This document shows, in pieces, positions 1 through 9,783 of a stretch of 64,000 bases of DNA. Positions within the stretch are counted from its first letter, which is position 1; every line of letters starts with the position of its first letter. Under the pieces are notes generated by a model, which had not been told where the DNA came from, did not search any database, and saw only the letters and a list, made by a program, of their open reading frames with translations. The position numbers were made by a program, and so were the translations under genes. The stretch is from Solen grandis (Eukaryota > Mollusca > Bivalvia > Adapedonta > Solenidae), in contig CM037781.1 in NCBI GenBank assembly GCA_021229015.1, positions 71,198,173-71,262,172 on the forward strand, given 5' to 3'.

Positions 1-231
1 AAAGCCAAATAACTTGCACAGAAAACAGATACTAAAAATAACACGGATAAAAATAATAAATTCTGTTTGATTCCAAAAACTTGATGTAGCCACACACTGT
101 GACAGGCATATAAAACAACAACAACAGAAACAAAAACAAAAAGCACTAATCGGTTTCATTTCTTTATAGGGTTTTGAAACAAAGACCTTCCAATGATATT
201 TAAGGTCGTTAACAGACATCCCTGCAAAAAG

Positions 232-725
232 AACAAGAGGGCCAAGATGGCCCTAAATCGCTCACCTGAGAAACATTGCTCTCAGTGACCTACTTTTTGA
301 TCCCCAATGACCCAGTTTTGAACCTGGTTCAAGCTTTCATGCAGATAAACAAAATAATTTTACATCAATGTGACCCCGTGACCTACTTTTTGACCCCACG
401 TGACCCAGTTTTAAACTTGTTCAAGAGTTCATGCAGATAAACATTCTGACCACGTTTGGTGAATATTGGCTTAAAAAATCTGGCCTCTAAAGTGTAAACA
501 AAATTTTCATCAATGTGACCCCGTGACCTACTTTTTGACCCCACTTGACCCAGTTTCGAAACTGTTCAAGTGTTCATGCAGATAAACATTCTGACCAAGT
601 TTCACGAAGATTGGACCAATAATGTGGCCTCTAGAGTGTTCACAAGGCAAAATGTTGATGATGCACGACGAACGATGACCCATACTATAAGCTCCCCTGA
701 GCACAAGTGCTCAGGTGAGCTAAAA
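232..725 (-). mobile_element. Helentron-like non-autonomous element (copy 1)
   Basis: Read on the minus strand it begins TTTTTAGCTCACCTGAGC and ends with a stem (GGGCCATCTTGGCCC) followed by CTCTTGTT. The arm CTCACCTGAG near the 5' end is matched by CTCAGGTGAG just before the 3' stem, so it has subterminal inverted repeats. The interior holds about three diverged direct repeats of a 'gacctactttttgacccca...cagtttt' unit. These are the family hallmarks of helentrons and their non-autonomous HINE derivatives. No transposase or helicase is visible. It shares end sequences with the elements at 25091-25952 and 35873-37179. Confidence 0.6.
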
Positions 726-856
726 ATCCTAAGGGAAAGATACAGTGACATAAAACAATGTCATTTTTTTCAAAGTTTTTGGACTTATGTCCTTTCTCAA
801 GAAACAATGTTTGGAATTAAAACTATGTAGCATTCTTTTTTTTGTCAAAGGAATTA

Positions 857-1047
857 TCAACTTATTTGTGTCTTTTCATCAAGTTTTGAAATTTTGCTTT
901 CAGTCAAAATTGTTCTGCTTTCGTGTAGTAAACCTTTTTCCACAAGACGTTGTATTGAAGCTGAGGATGGATATTGTCCCCTTTTCATTAGATGGATGTA
1001 TTTGGACTCCAGTATCTGAATTTCTCTTCTTGTCCATACTACACGTC
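857..1047 (-). CDS. 3'-terminal coding exon of an unrecognised gene
   Basis: A consensus acceptor (tttgttttttcag) precedes the exon, which codes for 62 residues and ends in a stop at 857. The reading starts GRVVWTRREIQILESKYIHL and continues through basic and helical-looking sequence to a short acidic/polar tail. The W-T-x-x-E pattern with following hydrophobic and basic spacing resembles small Myb/SANT-like DNA-binding modules seen at the C-termini of some invertebrate proteins; that is only a resemblance. Phase fits the upstream exon at 1756-1882: one base there plus two here make a Gly codon. Intron length is 708 bp and contains a SINE. The upstream body of the protein was not found in the window. 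Function unknown. Confidence 0.55.
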
Positions 1048-1392
1048 CTGAAAAAACAAACATACACATTCACACATATAAAAAAAATTGTCCGAAGACA
1101 AGAAGGCTTGCAGGGCACACCACTTTACCAACATCCCAGATTCATGAAATGTATAAATGTATAAATGATTCACACATCTCTAACACAGTTTTTTTATAAT
1201 ATTATGAGGAAACAGGAATTGATGCATTGAAACAATTGCTCTTTTTTTTACAAATTATGTACATCTCTTTTTTAGTTGTTATGCTTGATATTGGGTTTAC
1301 TGGAGTCTAATGCATCTTTCAACTTTTGTTTGCTGTATGACATCTGCCATAACTTATTCTATTATAAGCACTAGAAGAAGACAGTTGTTTTG

Positions 1393-1628
1393 GTGTTTTA
1401 CCGTCACTTAGACAGTATTTCAGTCATATAAGCGACGTCCAGCTAATTACAGAGGGAAGACCCCGAATGTACAGAAACGTCTGGGTAGAACCACCAACCT
1501 ACCGCAAGCCACCTGGAAGGCTTCCTCACATAAAATTCCAAACGACCCTGCTGGGTTTGCAACCCTGTTGGTGAGGGACTGAGCAAGTGTTTAAGTTAGC
1601 GACTTTACCCACTCCGCCACGGAGGCCC
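1393..1628 (-). mobile_element. tRNA-derived SINE, family 1
   Basis: Read on the minus strand it starts with a tRNA-like head (GGGCCTCCGTGGCGGAGTGG, A-box-like), passes a degraded B box, and ends in a body with GCTGGACGTCGC...TATGACTGAAATACTGTC. Better copies (43050-43292) keep the B box GGGTTCGAATCCCG. It lies in the intron between the two exons of the gene at 857-1882. Confidence 0.7.
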
Positions 1629-1755
1629 AATTATATCTTTGGACATACCGACATGGTGATTCCAGTATATCCCCCTCTACTACATTGTGGTCAAATGACA
1701 CTTTTGTAGTTATCAACTAATGTCAGAAAAAAATCAGGTAAGGATTCCTACTAAC

Positions 1756-1882
1756 CATCAATACGTTGAGCAGTATAGGTTATCTCAGATGAAGCATCAC
1801 TCTCATCTGACAACTGTCTAGAAGTTATCTGTGTTTGCTTACTAGTTGAAGGGGGGCATACATTAGAGACATGATCAATCTC
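1756..1882 (-). CDS. Internal coding exon of the same unrecognised gene
   Basis: On the minus strand the acceptor tttttatttcag is followed by 42 open codons plus one base, then the donor GATG|GTTAGT. The encoded segment starts EIDHVSNVCPPSTSKQTQIT and is Ser/Thr/Asp rich (LSDESDASSEITYTAQRID), so it is probably an unstructured linker before the basic terminal exon at 857-1047. Start phase is 0, end phase 1, matching the next exon. No further upstream exon was found with confidence; the assembly gap at 2341-2440 may hide sequence. Confidence 0.5.
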
Positions 1883-2340
1883 CTGAAATAAAAATGTTTC
1901 ACTGAATTAAATGAAAGAAAATTTCTAAGTTCAAAAGGGGCCAGAAATTCTATAAGTTCACTGACAGAATTATCTACACTTGCCTGTCAAAATGGTCTTA
2001 TCATGGTAAATCATTATTCCAAATTTCAAGTCAATCATGTAAGTGATTCCTAATATACAAGCATAAGAGTATGTTGCATGTAAAACTGAAGCCAAAATTT
2101 CTAAGTCAAAAGATTGCATGAAATTCTTAAAATTCACTGAGTTACAATACACAATGCATAACAGTCCAACATAGCAAGAGATACCCAGGACATACATAAG
2201 GTTAACTGCCTTAAATATGATTAGACATTCAAAAACACTTTCTATATACAGTTAAGGTTTCTTGGAACATTTTTGTCATCATAATGACAAGAGCATATAT
2301 ATATAATCATTCTGTTTATTGAAAAAGAAAATATTTTTTT

Positions 2341-2440
2341 NNNNNNNNNNNNNNNNNNNNNNNNNNNNNNNNNNNNNNNNNNNNNNNNNNNNNNNNNNNN
2401 NNNNNNNNNNNNNNNNNNNNNNNNNNNNNNNNNNNNNNNN
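2341..2440. other. Assembly gap (100 N)
   Basis: Exactly 100 N, the usual placeholder for a gap of unknown size. A SINE fragment begins immediately to its right. Confidence 0.98.
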
Positions 2441-2505
2441 GTCTTCCTCCAAGTGTTATTTGCTGGAAGATGCTATATGACTGAAATACTGCCTCAGCGA
2501 TAATT
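2441..2505 (+). mobile_element. SINE family 1 fragment
   Basis: The sequence GTCTTCCTCCAAGTGTTATT and the following GCTATATGACTGAAATACTG match the 3' body of family 1 SINEs (compare 24300-24360). The head is lost in the gap. Confidence 0.55.
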
Positions 2506-2999
2506 AACTCGAGTACACAAAAAGTTTCATACACATATACACTAGTATTATGCACAGATTCTACAGTTACTTTGTGTTGTGACATGTACTAGTGTTGTTT
2601 TTATATAAATGTTTTGTAGGTATATGTTTTTAACATAGAACTTGTTGCATTTTCCTGTAAATCACCTTGTTATCTTTTTCTAATTTCGTATTTATGTACG
2701 GAGATATTTAGACATGAACATGAAATAAAGATAAACAAAAAAGGAATTTTGTATTTATTCTCTTTCATTTGTGGTGAATCGCAACCACTCCTACTTCCTA
2801 TATTATATTGATTCTATCCACTGCTGACAATGTTGTTTAGGACCTTCCTCGGTGGCAGACGGGTTGGAATGTCCACCTATGGAGCAACCCGACCATAACA
2901 TATCTGATCTAAGTTGTTAAAATGAAACTGGTAGCTTCCTGATTGGAAGCTTAGCATAAATACCTTTATATGACAGTACCAGGAATGGTTGACCCATTG

Positions 3000-3640
3000 T
3001 CAGAAAATACTGTGACTGGGTGTGGTATCATGCCACATGTCTACATCCTAACATCCCACGACAGTATTTCAGTCATTTGGAGACAATGTCTACTTGAGGC
3101 ATATATAGTGCTGCCACACCGCAGTATCGCACCGTAGACATGTGTCATGTCACATTATCCTGATACCAGGCCAACCAGTCCTGCAACTACCCTTATATAC
3201 TGAGCGCCAAGCAAGGGAGCTATAACAGTACCATTTTTTACAACTTTGGTATGTTGCAGCCAGGGATCGAACCCACGACCTCCTGCACCAGAGGTGGATG
3301 CTCTAACCATTCGACCACTGGGGTCGGTATACTGCAGTGTGGCAGCACAATCCGTCTCAAGTAGGCATGATTTCATAATGACTGAAATTCTGTAGGTGGA
3401 ACGTTAAACCAAACAAAGCCATTTGGGCGGGAAATTGAGTGGTGTTTACCACCACCAGGTCATGGGTTTGGTCCCCGGTTGTGACAACCTAGTCACTTAA
3501 AATAGTATTATTATACCTTGCCTGTACAAGTACCATTTATTTTACACTTTGATATGACACTATTGTTGATCAAACCCACAATCTCCGGAACTTAGGGCAG
3601 AAACTCTGATCACACGGCGACCAAGACCAGTTTTTGATAT
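3000..3640. mobile_element. Cluster of tRNA-derived SINE pieces, family 2
   Basis: A minus-strand copy at about 3040-3330 has a tRNA-like head (AGTGGTCGAATGGTTAGAGC and GTGGGTTCGATCCC), then a body with a 'tggtactgttatagctccct...gtagttgcaggactggttggcc' signature and the tail ATGACTGAAATACTGTCG. A plus-strand tail of a second copy abuts it at 3331-3420. Further degenerate head and body pieces extend to about 3640. Confidence 0.6.
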
Positions 3641-3746
3641 GAGAAATGCATGGTTTATATAAAGAGAGAAAGTCTTTTTAACTTAAAATTCAACAGTCAC
3701 TGTTAAAATATAGCATAACGCAAAAAGGGTTCTTTAGAATGGGATG

Positions 3747-4500
3747 AGGATTTAGTTCTGGAGTCTATCCTTATTTTTACCCCATGAGGATTTAGTTCTG
3801 GAATCTATCCTCATTTTACCCCATGAGGATTTAGTTCTGGAATCTATCCTCATTTTTCCCCCATGAAGATTTAGTTCTGGAATCTTTCCTCATTTTTTCC
3901 CCATGAAGATTTAGTCCTGGAATCTATCCTCATTTTTCCCCATGATGATTTAGTCCTGGAATCTATCCTCATTTTTTCCCCATGAAGATTTAGTTCTGGA
4001 ATCTATCCTCATTTTTTCCCCATGAAGATTTAGTTCTGGAATCTATCCTCATTTTTTCCCCATGAAGATTTAGTTCTGGAATCTATCCTCATTATTTCCA
4101 CATGAAGATTTAGTTCTGGAATATATCCTTATTTTTACCCCATGATGATTTAGTTCTGGAATCTATCCTCATTTTTCCCCATGAAGATTTAGTCTGGAAT
4201 CTATCCTCATTTTTCCCCCATTATGATTTAGTTCTGGAATCTATCCTCATTTTTTCCCCATGAAGATTTAGTTCTGGAATCTATCCTCATTTTTTCCCCA
4301 TGAAGATTTAGTTCTGGAATCTATCCTCATTTTTTCCCCATGAAGATTTAGTCCTAGAATCTATCCTCATTTTTTCCCCATGAAGATTTAGTCCTGGAAT
4401 CTATCCTCATTTTTTCCCCATGAAGATTTAGTCCTGGAATCTATCCTCATTTTTTCCCCATGAAGATTTAGTCCTGGAATCTATCCTCATTTTTTCCCAA
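3747..4500. repeat. Minisatellite, about 40-bp unit, about 19 copies
   Basis: Tandem copies of a unit containing ATGAAGATTTAGTTCTGGAA followed by TCTATCCTCATTTTTTCCCC. The spacing is 39-41 bp because the T and C runs at the unit junction vary. Early units carry GAGG, later ones GAAG, and the last ones TTTAGTCCTGG, so variants are clustered by position. Confidence 0.95.
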
Positions 4501-5084
4501 AGAGAGTGCGAGGACTATTCCGACGATAAAAGCATGTCTCATAGTCTGTGAAGCAAAGTGCTATGAAACAACAAAATGATATTCTGTATAAGTATTTAGA
4601 TACCAACGTCTCAATTTTTTCAAAAATGCTTAAAGTGTTAAATAAGTTTTCAAAAATGCTTAAAGTGAAATTCCTACCGTATAAATAAAATACACTCTAA
4701 TTTATCTCAAAATACTTTTTGTCATAAACTGAAACCTCTGATAATAAAACAAGAAGTGTTTCATAGGGTAAGTATGAAAATATGACACTATTATTAAATC
4801 TAAAATTGGGCAAAATAACGACAAAATTCAGAACATAACAGAATAATCAACCCTATTACATCCTAAAAACAACATCAGAAAATTTGATTTTATTATCATT
4901 CGTACATATTTTAAAAGTTGTTATCGAATATTGTTGATTTGGGATTCAGTAATTATAAAACATGGATCAGACCTCTTTACATAGTAATAAATCGACCCCG
5001 ACTAAAATATTTATTAGCTTAAAAAAGGGGGGCTACAAGGAAAAGTTATAACACAGGGTTATAAATCCTTGAAAGATATCCATC
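4501..5084. other. AT-rich stretch without a recognised feature
   Basis: No open frame, splice-bounded exon or repeat family was recognised here. Confidence 0.5.
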
Positions 5085-5326
5085 TTAACTCTTTCCCTCA
5101 TAGAGGACACCATGAAAAGACCTATGCGAACAGCATAAAACCAGATCAGCCTGCGAGTAACTCGCAGGCTGATCAGGTTTTATGCTGTTCGCTGCTCCTC
5201 AGTGTTCTGGAAATGAGGATTTTATAATTAAATTTGGTAAGGTTTAACTGTGGTTTTCTGCAGATCAGGCTTTATGTGGTACCTATTGAGTGCGTCAAAA
5301 TGAGTCTATATGAGGGAAAGGGTTAA
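5085..5326 (+). mobile_element. MITE family A, TTAA-flanked (copy A1)
   Basis: Bounded by TTAA at both ends. The ends are inverted (CYCTTTCCCTCATA and TATGAGGGAAAGGG). An internal hairpin has arms of about 33 nt around GATCAGCCTGCGAGT-A-ACTCGCAGGCTGATC, off centre toward the left. TTAA duplication plus CCC-starting inverted ends is the signature of piggyBac-type mobilisation. Confidence 0.85.
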
Positions 5327-6061
5327 AACCAGACACAGCGTGATGCCATATATAGATGGGTCATAAATCCCTGTTACGCAGCCTCAGTGGTATACCGACA
5401 AAGGCCCCCCAGTAAACTGATGACAAAACTACTTATGATGAATGTAAATTCATTGATGATATATCAATTTCAGCACTTGTCTGCATATCAAGGAAGACTG
5501 CTGAATAAAATCTCTAGAATATCTATTCAAGTTTGGAAACTGTCCCGAATTTTTTAGATGTCAAAATATGGTTTATTTTTAATTATATACTTAAAAGGAC
5601 TAGCCATGCGATTTTTTTTAAACGTATCTGCAATATTTGACTTGTATAGTCAAAAAATATTTTAATTTTGCCGAGGATCGTCAGAATATGCTTTAATTTG
5701 TCGGAAGTGACGTATATTTCGTAAAACCTGTTATTAGTAAGCAATTACACTAATGATATGTTTGTGCATTTTTCTTGTGTTTATGTTAACTAAAATATCA
5801 TCAACGTATATAAATTAGCATTCTCGCGGTCTAATTTCGAATGGAAGCATCCGAGTAATAGCAGTGGTATTTTTGAATACGAAAACCGGCAATTTCATAT
5901 TCACGAAATAGGTCATGATGTAAGTGAAACTGAATAGTTTTATTCCTTTTAAGATTTTTCCATTTATAAATATTAAAAAAAAAACACTTACTGCAAAATA
6001 TTTTTCTGAATAGCATTATAACTTTTACATTGATATATCTGACTGGACTTGACTATTTGAG

Positions 6062-6240
6062 TTTACCGTCGCTTCGACAGTATTTCAGTCATATATCGAC
6101 GTCCAGCTAATTACAGTTGGAGGAAGTCCCCGAATGCACAGAGGTAGCCGGGTAGAACCACCTCCCTACGCAAGCCAGCTGGAAGGCTTCCTCACATGAA
6201 AAATCCGAATGACCCTACTTGGATTCGAACCCATTTGATA
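6062..6240 (-). mobile_element. SINE family 1, 5'-truncated
   Basis: Contains the rc of the family 1 tail (cagtatttcagtcatatatcgacgtccagc) and body through the B-box region (cttggattcgaaccc), but the A-box end is missing. Confidence 0.65.
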
Positions 6241-7407
6241 TATCTAAGTGGCCAAATAAAATTTTACACGGCAGAAAACAAATATTATTACTTTTTTCAA
6301 TACATTTGATACTTCATAAAAAAATGAGAAATGAAAATATCTTATAAATAAACTATATAGAAAAGCGAGTATTTGGTCGAAACTTGGAATACACACACAC
6401 ACACAAACACACAACAATCGGCCCATGGGAATGGGTCGTGCTTAGTATGGGCTGATTTGACAGGGACCGAATGGTGCAAGAATTGGGCGGCGGTTACCTG
6501 TATCGCGACAAAATTAATCGATAATCTTGCGCGCTTACGCTGCAGTTTCGTGACCCTGTATTTAAAGATACCCTGGTATAACTTACACATTATGCAATGC
6601 ACCTCGAAAATACTGAGAGAGAAAAGTCTTCAGTGCGATCCAAAACCGAAGTCAGCGTTAGGCAGATTTATTCCGCGAATGATCCGTGGCAAAAGCGCGG
6701 GAAATTTTCATAATTTCCTTTTTCACAAATTTATGCATTATTTTTACTCCGACCAACGCTTTTTTTTTTATTTCTTCTTGAATATAAGAGATTTACCTTT
6801 CCTTGTGTCTATAATCATTCCTAAAGTTATATGAGTTTTACAAATATACGCGACTAAAATGTGACTATTTTTTTTGAAGAAAAAAAAATGTTGAAAAATT
6901 CTGTATTTTCCGGATCTTGTAAAATGCTTCACAAATGCATTAATCTTATTCAGACCATTTTTTTTAATTCTCATTAAGCTTTAGATATTATACTTTATTT
7001 GCGTATATTATCTTTCCTAATTCTATGTGTCGTTTTACAAATATGTGCGACTAAAAGTGTCTATTTTTAAGAAATGTAAACTTTTAGATTTCCCGGATGC
7101 ACTTTTAAACATGTGTACTAGGTAAACAAATATAAGTCACAGATGTCTTTATTTTTTTCTCCGGATTTTGCCTAACATTACATTCCTCGGATTCATAATT
7201 TCACTTTAAAAAAATCCATGTTTCTTCTTTTTTTATTTTTAGGATAATATATGTTGATATTTAAAACTCACAGAATGCGGGTCACAGACTGTGTATTATT
7301 TTTTTGAATTAGTGAGTAGATTGAGCCATTTTCGTTAAACTATAAAATTGTCTTGTAAGACCTGGTAAAGGTAAAACGACTTACCGTGTCCTTATATTTG
7401 AGTAAAT
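6241..7407. other. Stretch with a local GC-richer block
   Basis: A short CA repeat lies at 6391-6413. From about 6420 to 6720 the sequence is richer in G, C and CpG than its surroundings (for example GGGCGGCGG and TTGCGCGCTTACGC). It could be a promoter-type unmethylated block or an old repeat. Open frames occur on both strands but neither looks like a protein family I know. Confidence 0.3.
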
Positions 7408-7635
7408 TTAACCCTTTCCCTCATATAGACTCATTTTGACGCACTCAATAGGTACCACATAAAGAAAACCACAGTAAACCTTACCAAATTTAATACACAA
7501 TCCTCATTTCCAGACCACTGAGAAGCAGCGAACAGCATAAAACCTGATCAGCCTGCGAGTTACTCGCAGGCTGATCTGGTTTTATGCTGTTCGCATAGGT
7601 CTTTTCATGGTTTCCTCTATGAGGGAAAGGGTAAA
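7408..7635 (-). mobile_element. MITE family A (copy A2, inverted)
   Basis: Left TTAA intact, right end mutated to GGGTAAAA. The full internal hairpin is present. Orientation is opposite to A1. Part of the subterminal segment (GATCTGCAG and neighbours) is deleted. Confidence 0.8.
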
Positions 7636-9361
7636 ATAAATCATATATGAAACCAATGTTTTTAAATAGACATAGCGAGTGAAACTGAGTAAAAGTTACG
7701 GGGGATATTAAATAGGCTAATAATGATTTTAAATATGAAAATGGACGAACTAGGAACGTTTTATTTAATAAAATATGTTTTGTGGTTCACTTTTTAGGGC
7801 GTATGTTACAGTTTATTATCGCAATGTTTCGATTTTTTTTTCTTATTCAGCGCATATTTTTTTTACATAATAATAAGTCAGAGAGAGAAAGTTGTCTACA
7901 CATAAGCGTAGTACATAACTACATATAAGTTATAACAACTTTTATGACAACATTCTGAGATTTAATTACGGAACATATTTAATTTAAATGAAAATATTTA
8001 TCGAATTCTTGAGACCATAATTTCTCGAACTCTGCAATTTTGTTAGTGCATTCAGATTCAGTGAGACATTTTAGAAATACGTCCAATTAATGATTAGCAT
8101 AAATAGGTAGTCATCTTGTTTTAACATTTTTTTTAATATGGTTCCAACAGTACGTGTACAATATTGAATTGGGGATATGACATTTTAACACATCAAAGAA
8201 ACATTCGTGAAAATTCGCGTTGCCATGAGAAACGGTTTGGTATACTGTCTCATCTCCTGAAGAAATATGTTCTCAAGTACTTAAGTAATAACGGTACTTA
8301 GCGCTATGTAAGACTGGCGGATTTTTCTGTACCTCTTAAACGAGTACGTGATCGAGAATGAGATACAAGTTGGTAAACACCGTTGATATATTGGATTACC
8401 TGCCCCTGTCACTATGTTACCGTCCTATTACGTAGGATAGTACGCCGGAAACCAGACTACACCGTTGATAGCTACTGTATATCGATCTTCGTGCTCTGAT
8501 AGACAAAATTAAAATTCCACAAAAAGTAAAAACAGGTTTTTTTCTGTTTCTTTTCTTTTCTCACTTTGATAAGATAGTTCCATGTCACTTGGAATGAATG
8601 AACGGGCAGTCAAGGTTTTGTCGGGATCTGGTGAAACATATAATTTGGCAATACATGTATTTCTTTGATATACAATAAGCTCATTTATTTAGCAAAAAAC
8701 ACAACAACATTACACAAAATAGTATATGTACTTATGATACAGAGAGCCTGAAACATGAAATATTAAAGAAATGAGCATATTGTACGGCATGTATAAAAAT
8801 GTTCCCAAACATTCACGTAACGTACATGTAACATGCATTTTATTTGCAAAACATAAACAAAGACACAGGTTTAAGAATAATCTACAGTTACGTCTATGGA
8901 ATGAAAGAAATAAATGGCATTGGTAAAATACATAAATCTGATGATAACTTACGAACAATCTACAATGGGATCGAGTTGGTTAAAATCAATCGTATCTACT
9001 CGGCAATTCTCGATCAAAAACGGTAAATGACGAGAGCTTCCGATTTAGGTTCAATGTCTATAATGGCAGCCATATTAAATTTATGAGTATGGCAGTAGTA
9101 AAACAGGCAATGGGAAATATACATGTGTTTTCACAGAAAATCACTCGTAATATTTTATAATAATTGTCCCAAATTGAGAATTATCACATTGGAAGTATTC
9201 GCAGAAAAAAAAAACAATTATTATACCGATGTGTATTCATTCACGTTCATTTACATGTATACTGAATTAATGTTATTTGCGTTCACTTAAATCCAAATGT
9301 TGTTTTATCTACTTTTTCCAGATAAAAAAACTCATGTACAAATTTATGAAAGGTTTCCACG
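7636..9361. other. AT-rich intergenic stretch
   Basis: No supported gene or repeat family. It separates the 3' end of the NMRAL1-like gene from the repeats to its left. Confidence 0.5.
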
Positions 9362-9367
9362 TTTATT
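9362..9367 (-). terminator. Candidate poly(A) signal of the NMRAL1-like gene
   Basis: AATAAA on the minus strand, about 190 nt past the stop codon at 9559. It is the nearest canonical signal. Confidence 0.45.
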
Positions 9368-9558
9368 GCTGGAAAGTTGTCTCCTTCTGCCTGTTCCCCA
9401 TTAGCTATATCGACATTCCGCACAGGCTCTTTTGAATAAGATCATGTCCAAATACATTCAGAGTAAATTATCACAGCGCATCCGCTTTTAGAAAATAGTT
9501 GTCTCCCCTTTGATGAGCTATTATATTTTAAGAGAAGTAATCTCTTCACATCCTGTAT

Positions 9559-9783
9559 CTATTTAACGCCACCCGGGCGTTCCTGAACCGGTAACTGAGC
9601 GAAGGCCGTCCCCAGCTCCCGGGCATGTGTCTGGACCCAATCCCTGAATGTCTGGACCCCGGGGTAGATCTCCTTGGTGTGCTCCAGCTGGTACCGCTGA
9701 TCCTTGCGGACGAAGAACTCGAACATGTTACCGAAATCGACCGACCAGGGTTTCTGGTAATTCTTGTACTCATGGACGGTGAC
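9559..9783 (-). CDS. NMRAL1: NMRAL1-like exon 3 (C-terminal, residues 241-314)
   Basis: Acceptor ttaaaccag|GTC, phase 0, 74 codons plus TAG. It encodes VTVHEYKNYQKPWSVDFGNM followed by FEFFVRKDQRYQLE. This corresponds to the family's conserved 'D-x-x-NMF-x-F' substrate-lobe segment and the final 'F-x-x-W-x-x-x-H' helix (here FRDWVQTH). Confidence 0.88.
   Translation of the reverse strand, partial: VTVHEYKNYQKPWSVDFGNMFEFFVRKDQRYQLEHTKEIYPGVQTFRDWVQTHARELGTAFAQLPVQERPGGVK

Noticed and set aside
3747..4500. Regularly spaced repeats resembling a CRISPR array
   Set aside because: The whole 40-bp unit repeats, with no unique spacers, and the setting is a spliced animal genome. It is a minisatellite.
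6373..6834. 153-codon plus-strand frame
   Set aside because: Starts in a CA repeat, has competing frames on both strands, no splice context and no family resemblance; the end is AT-rich chance sequence.
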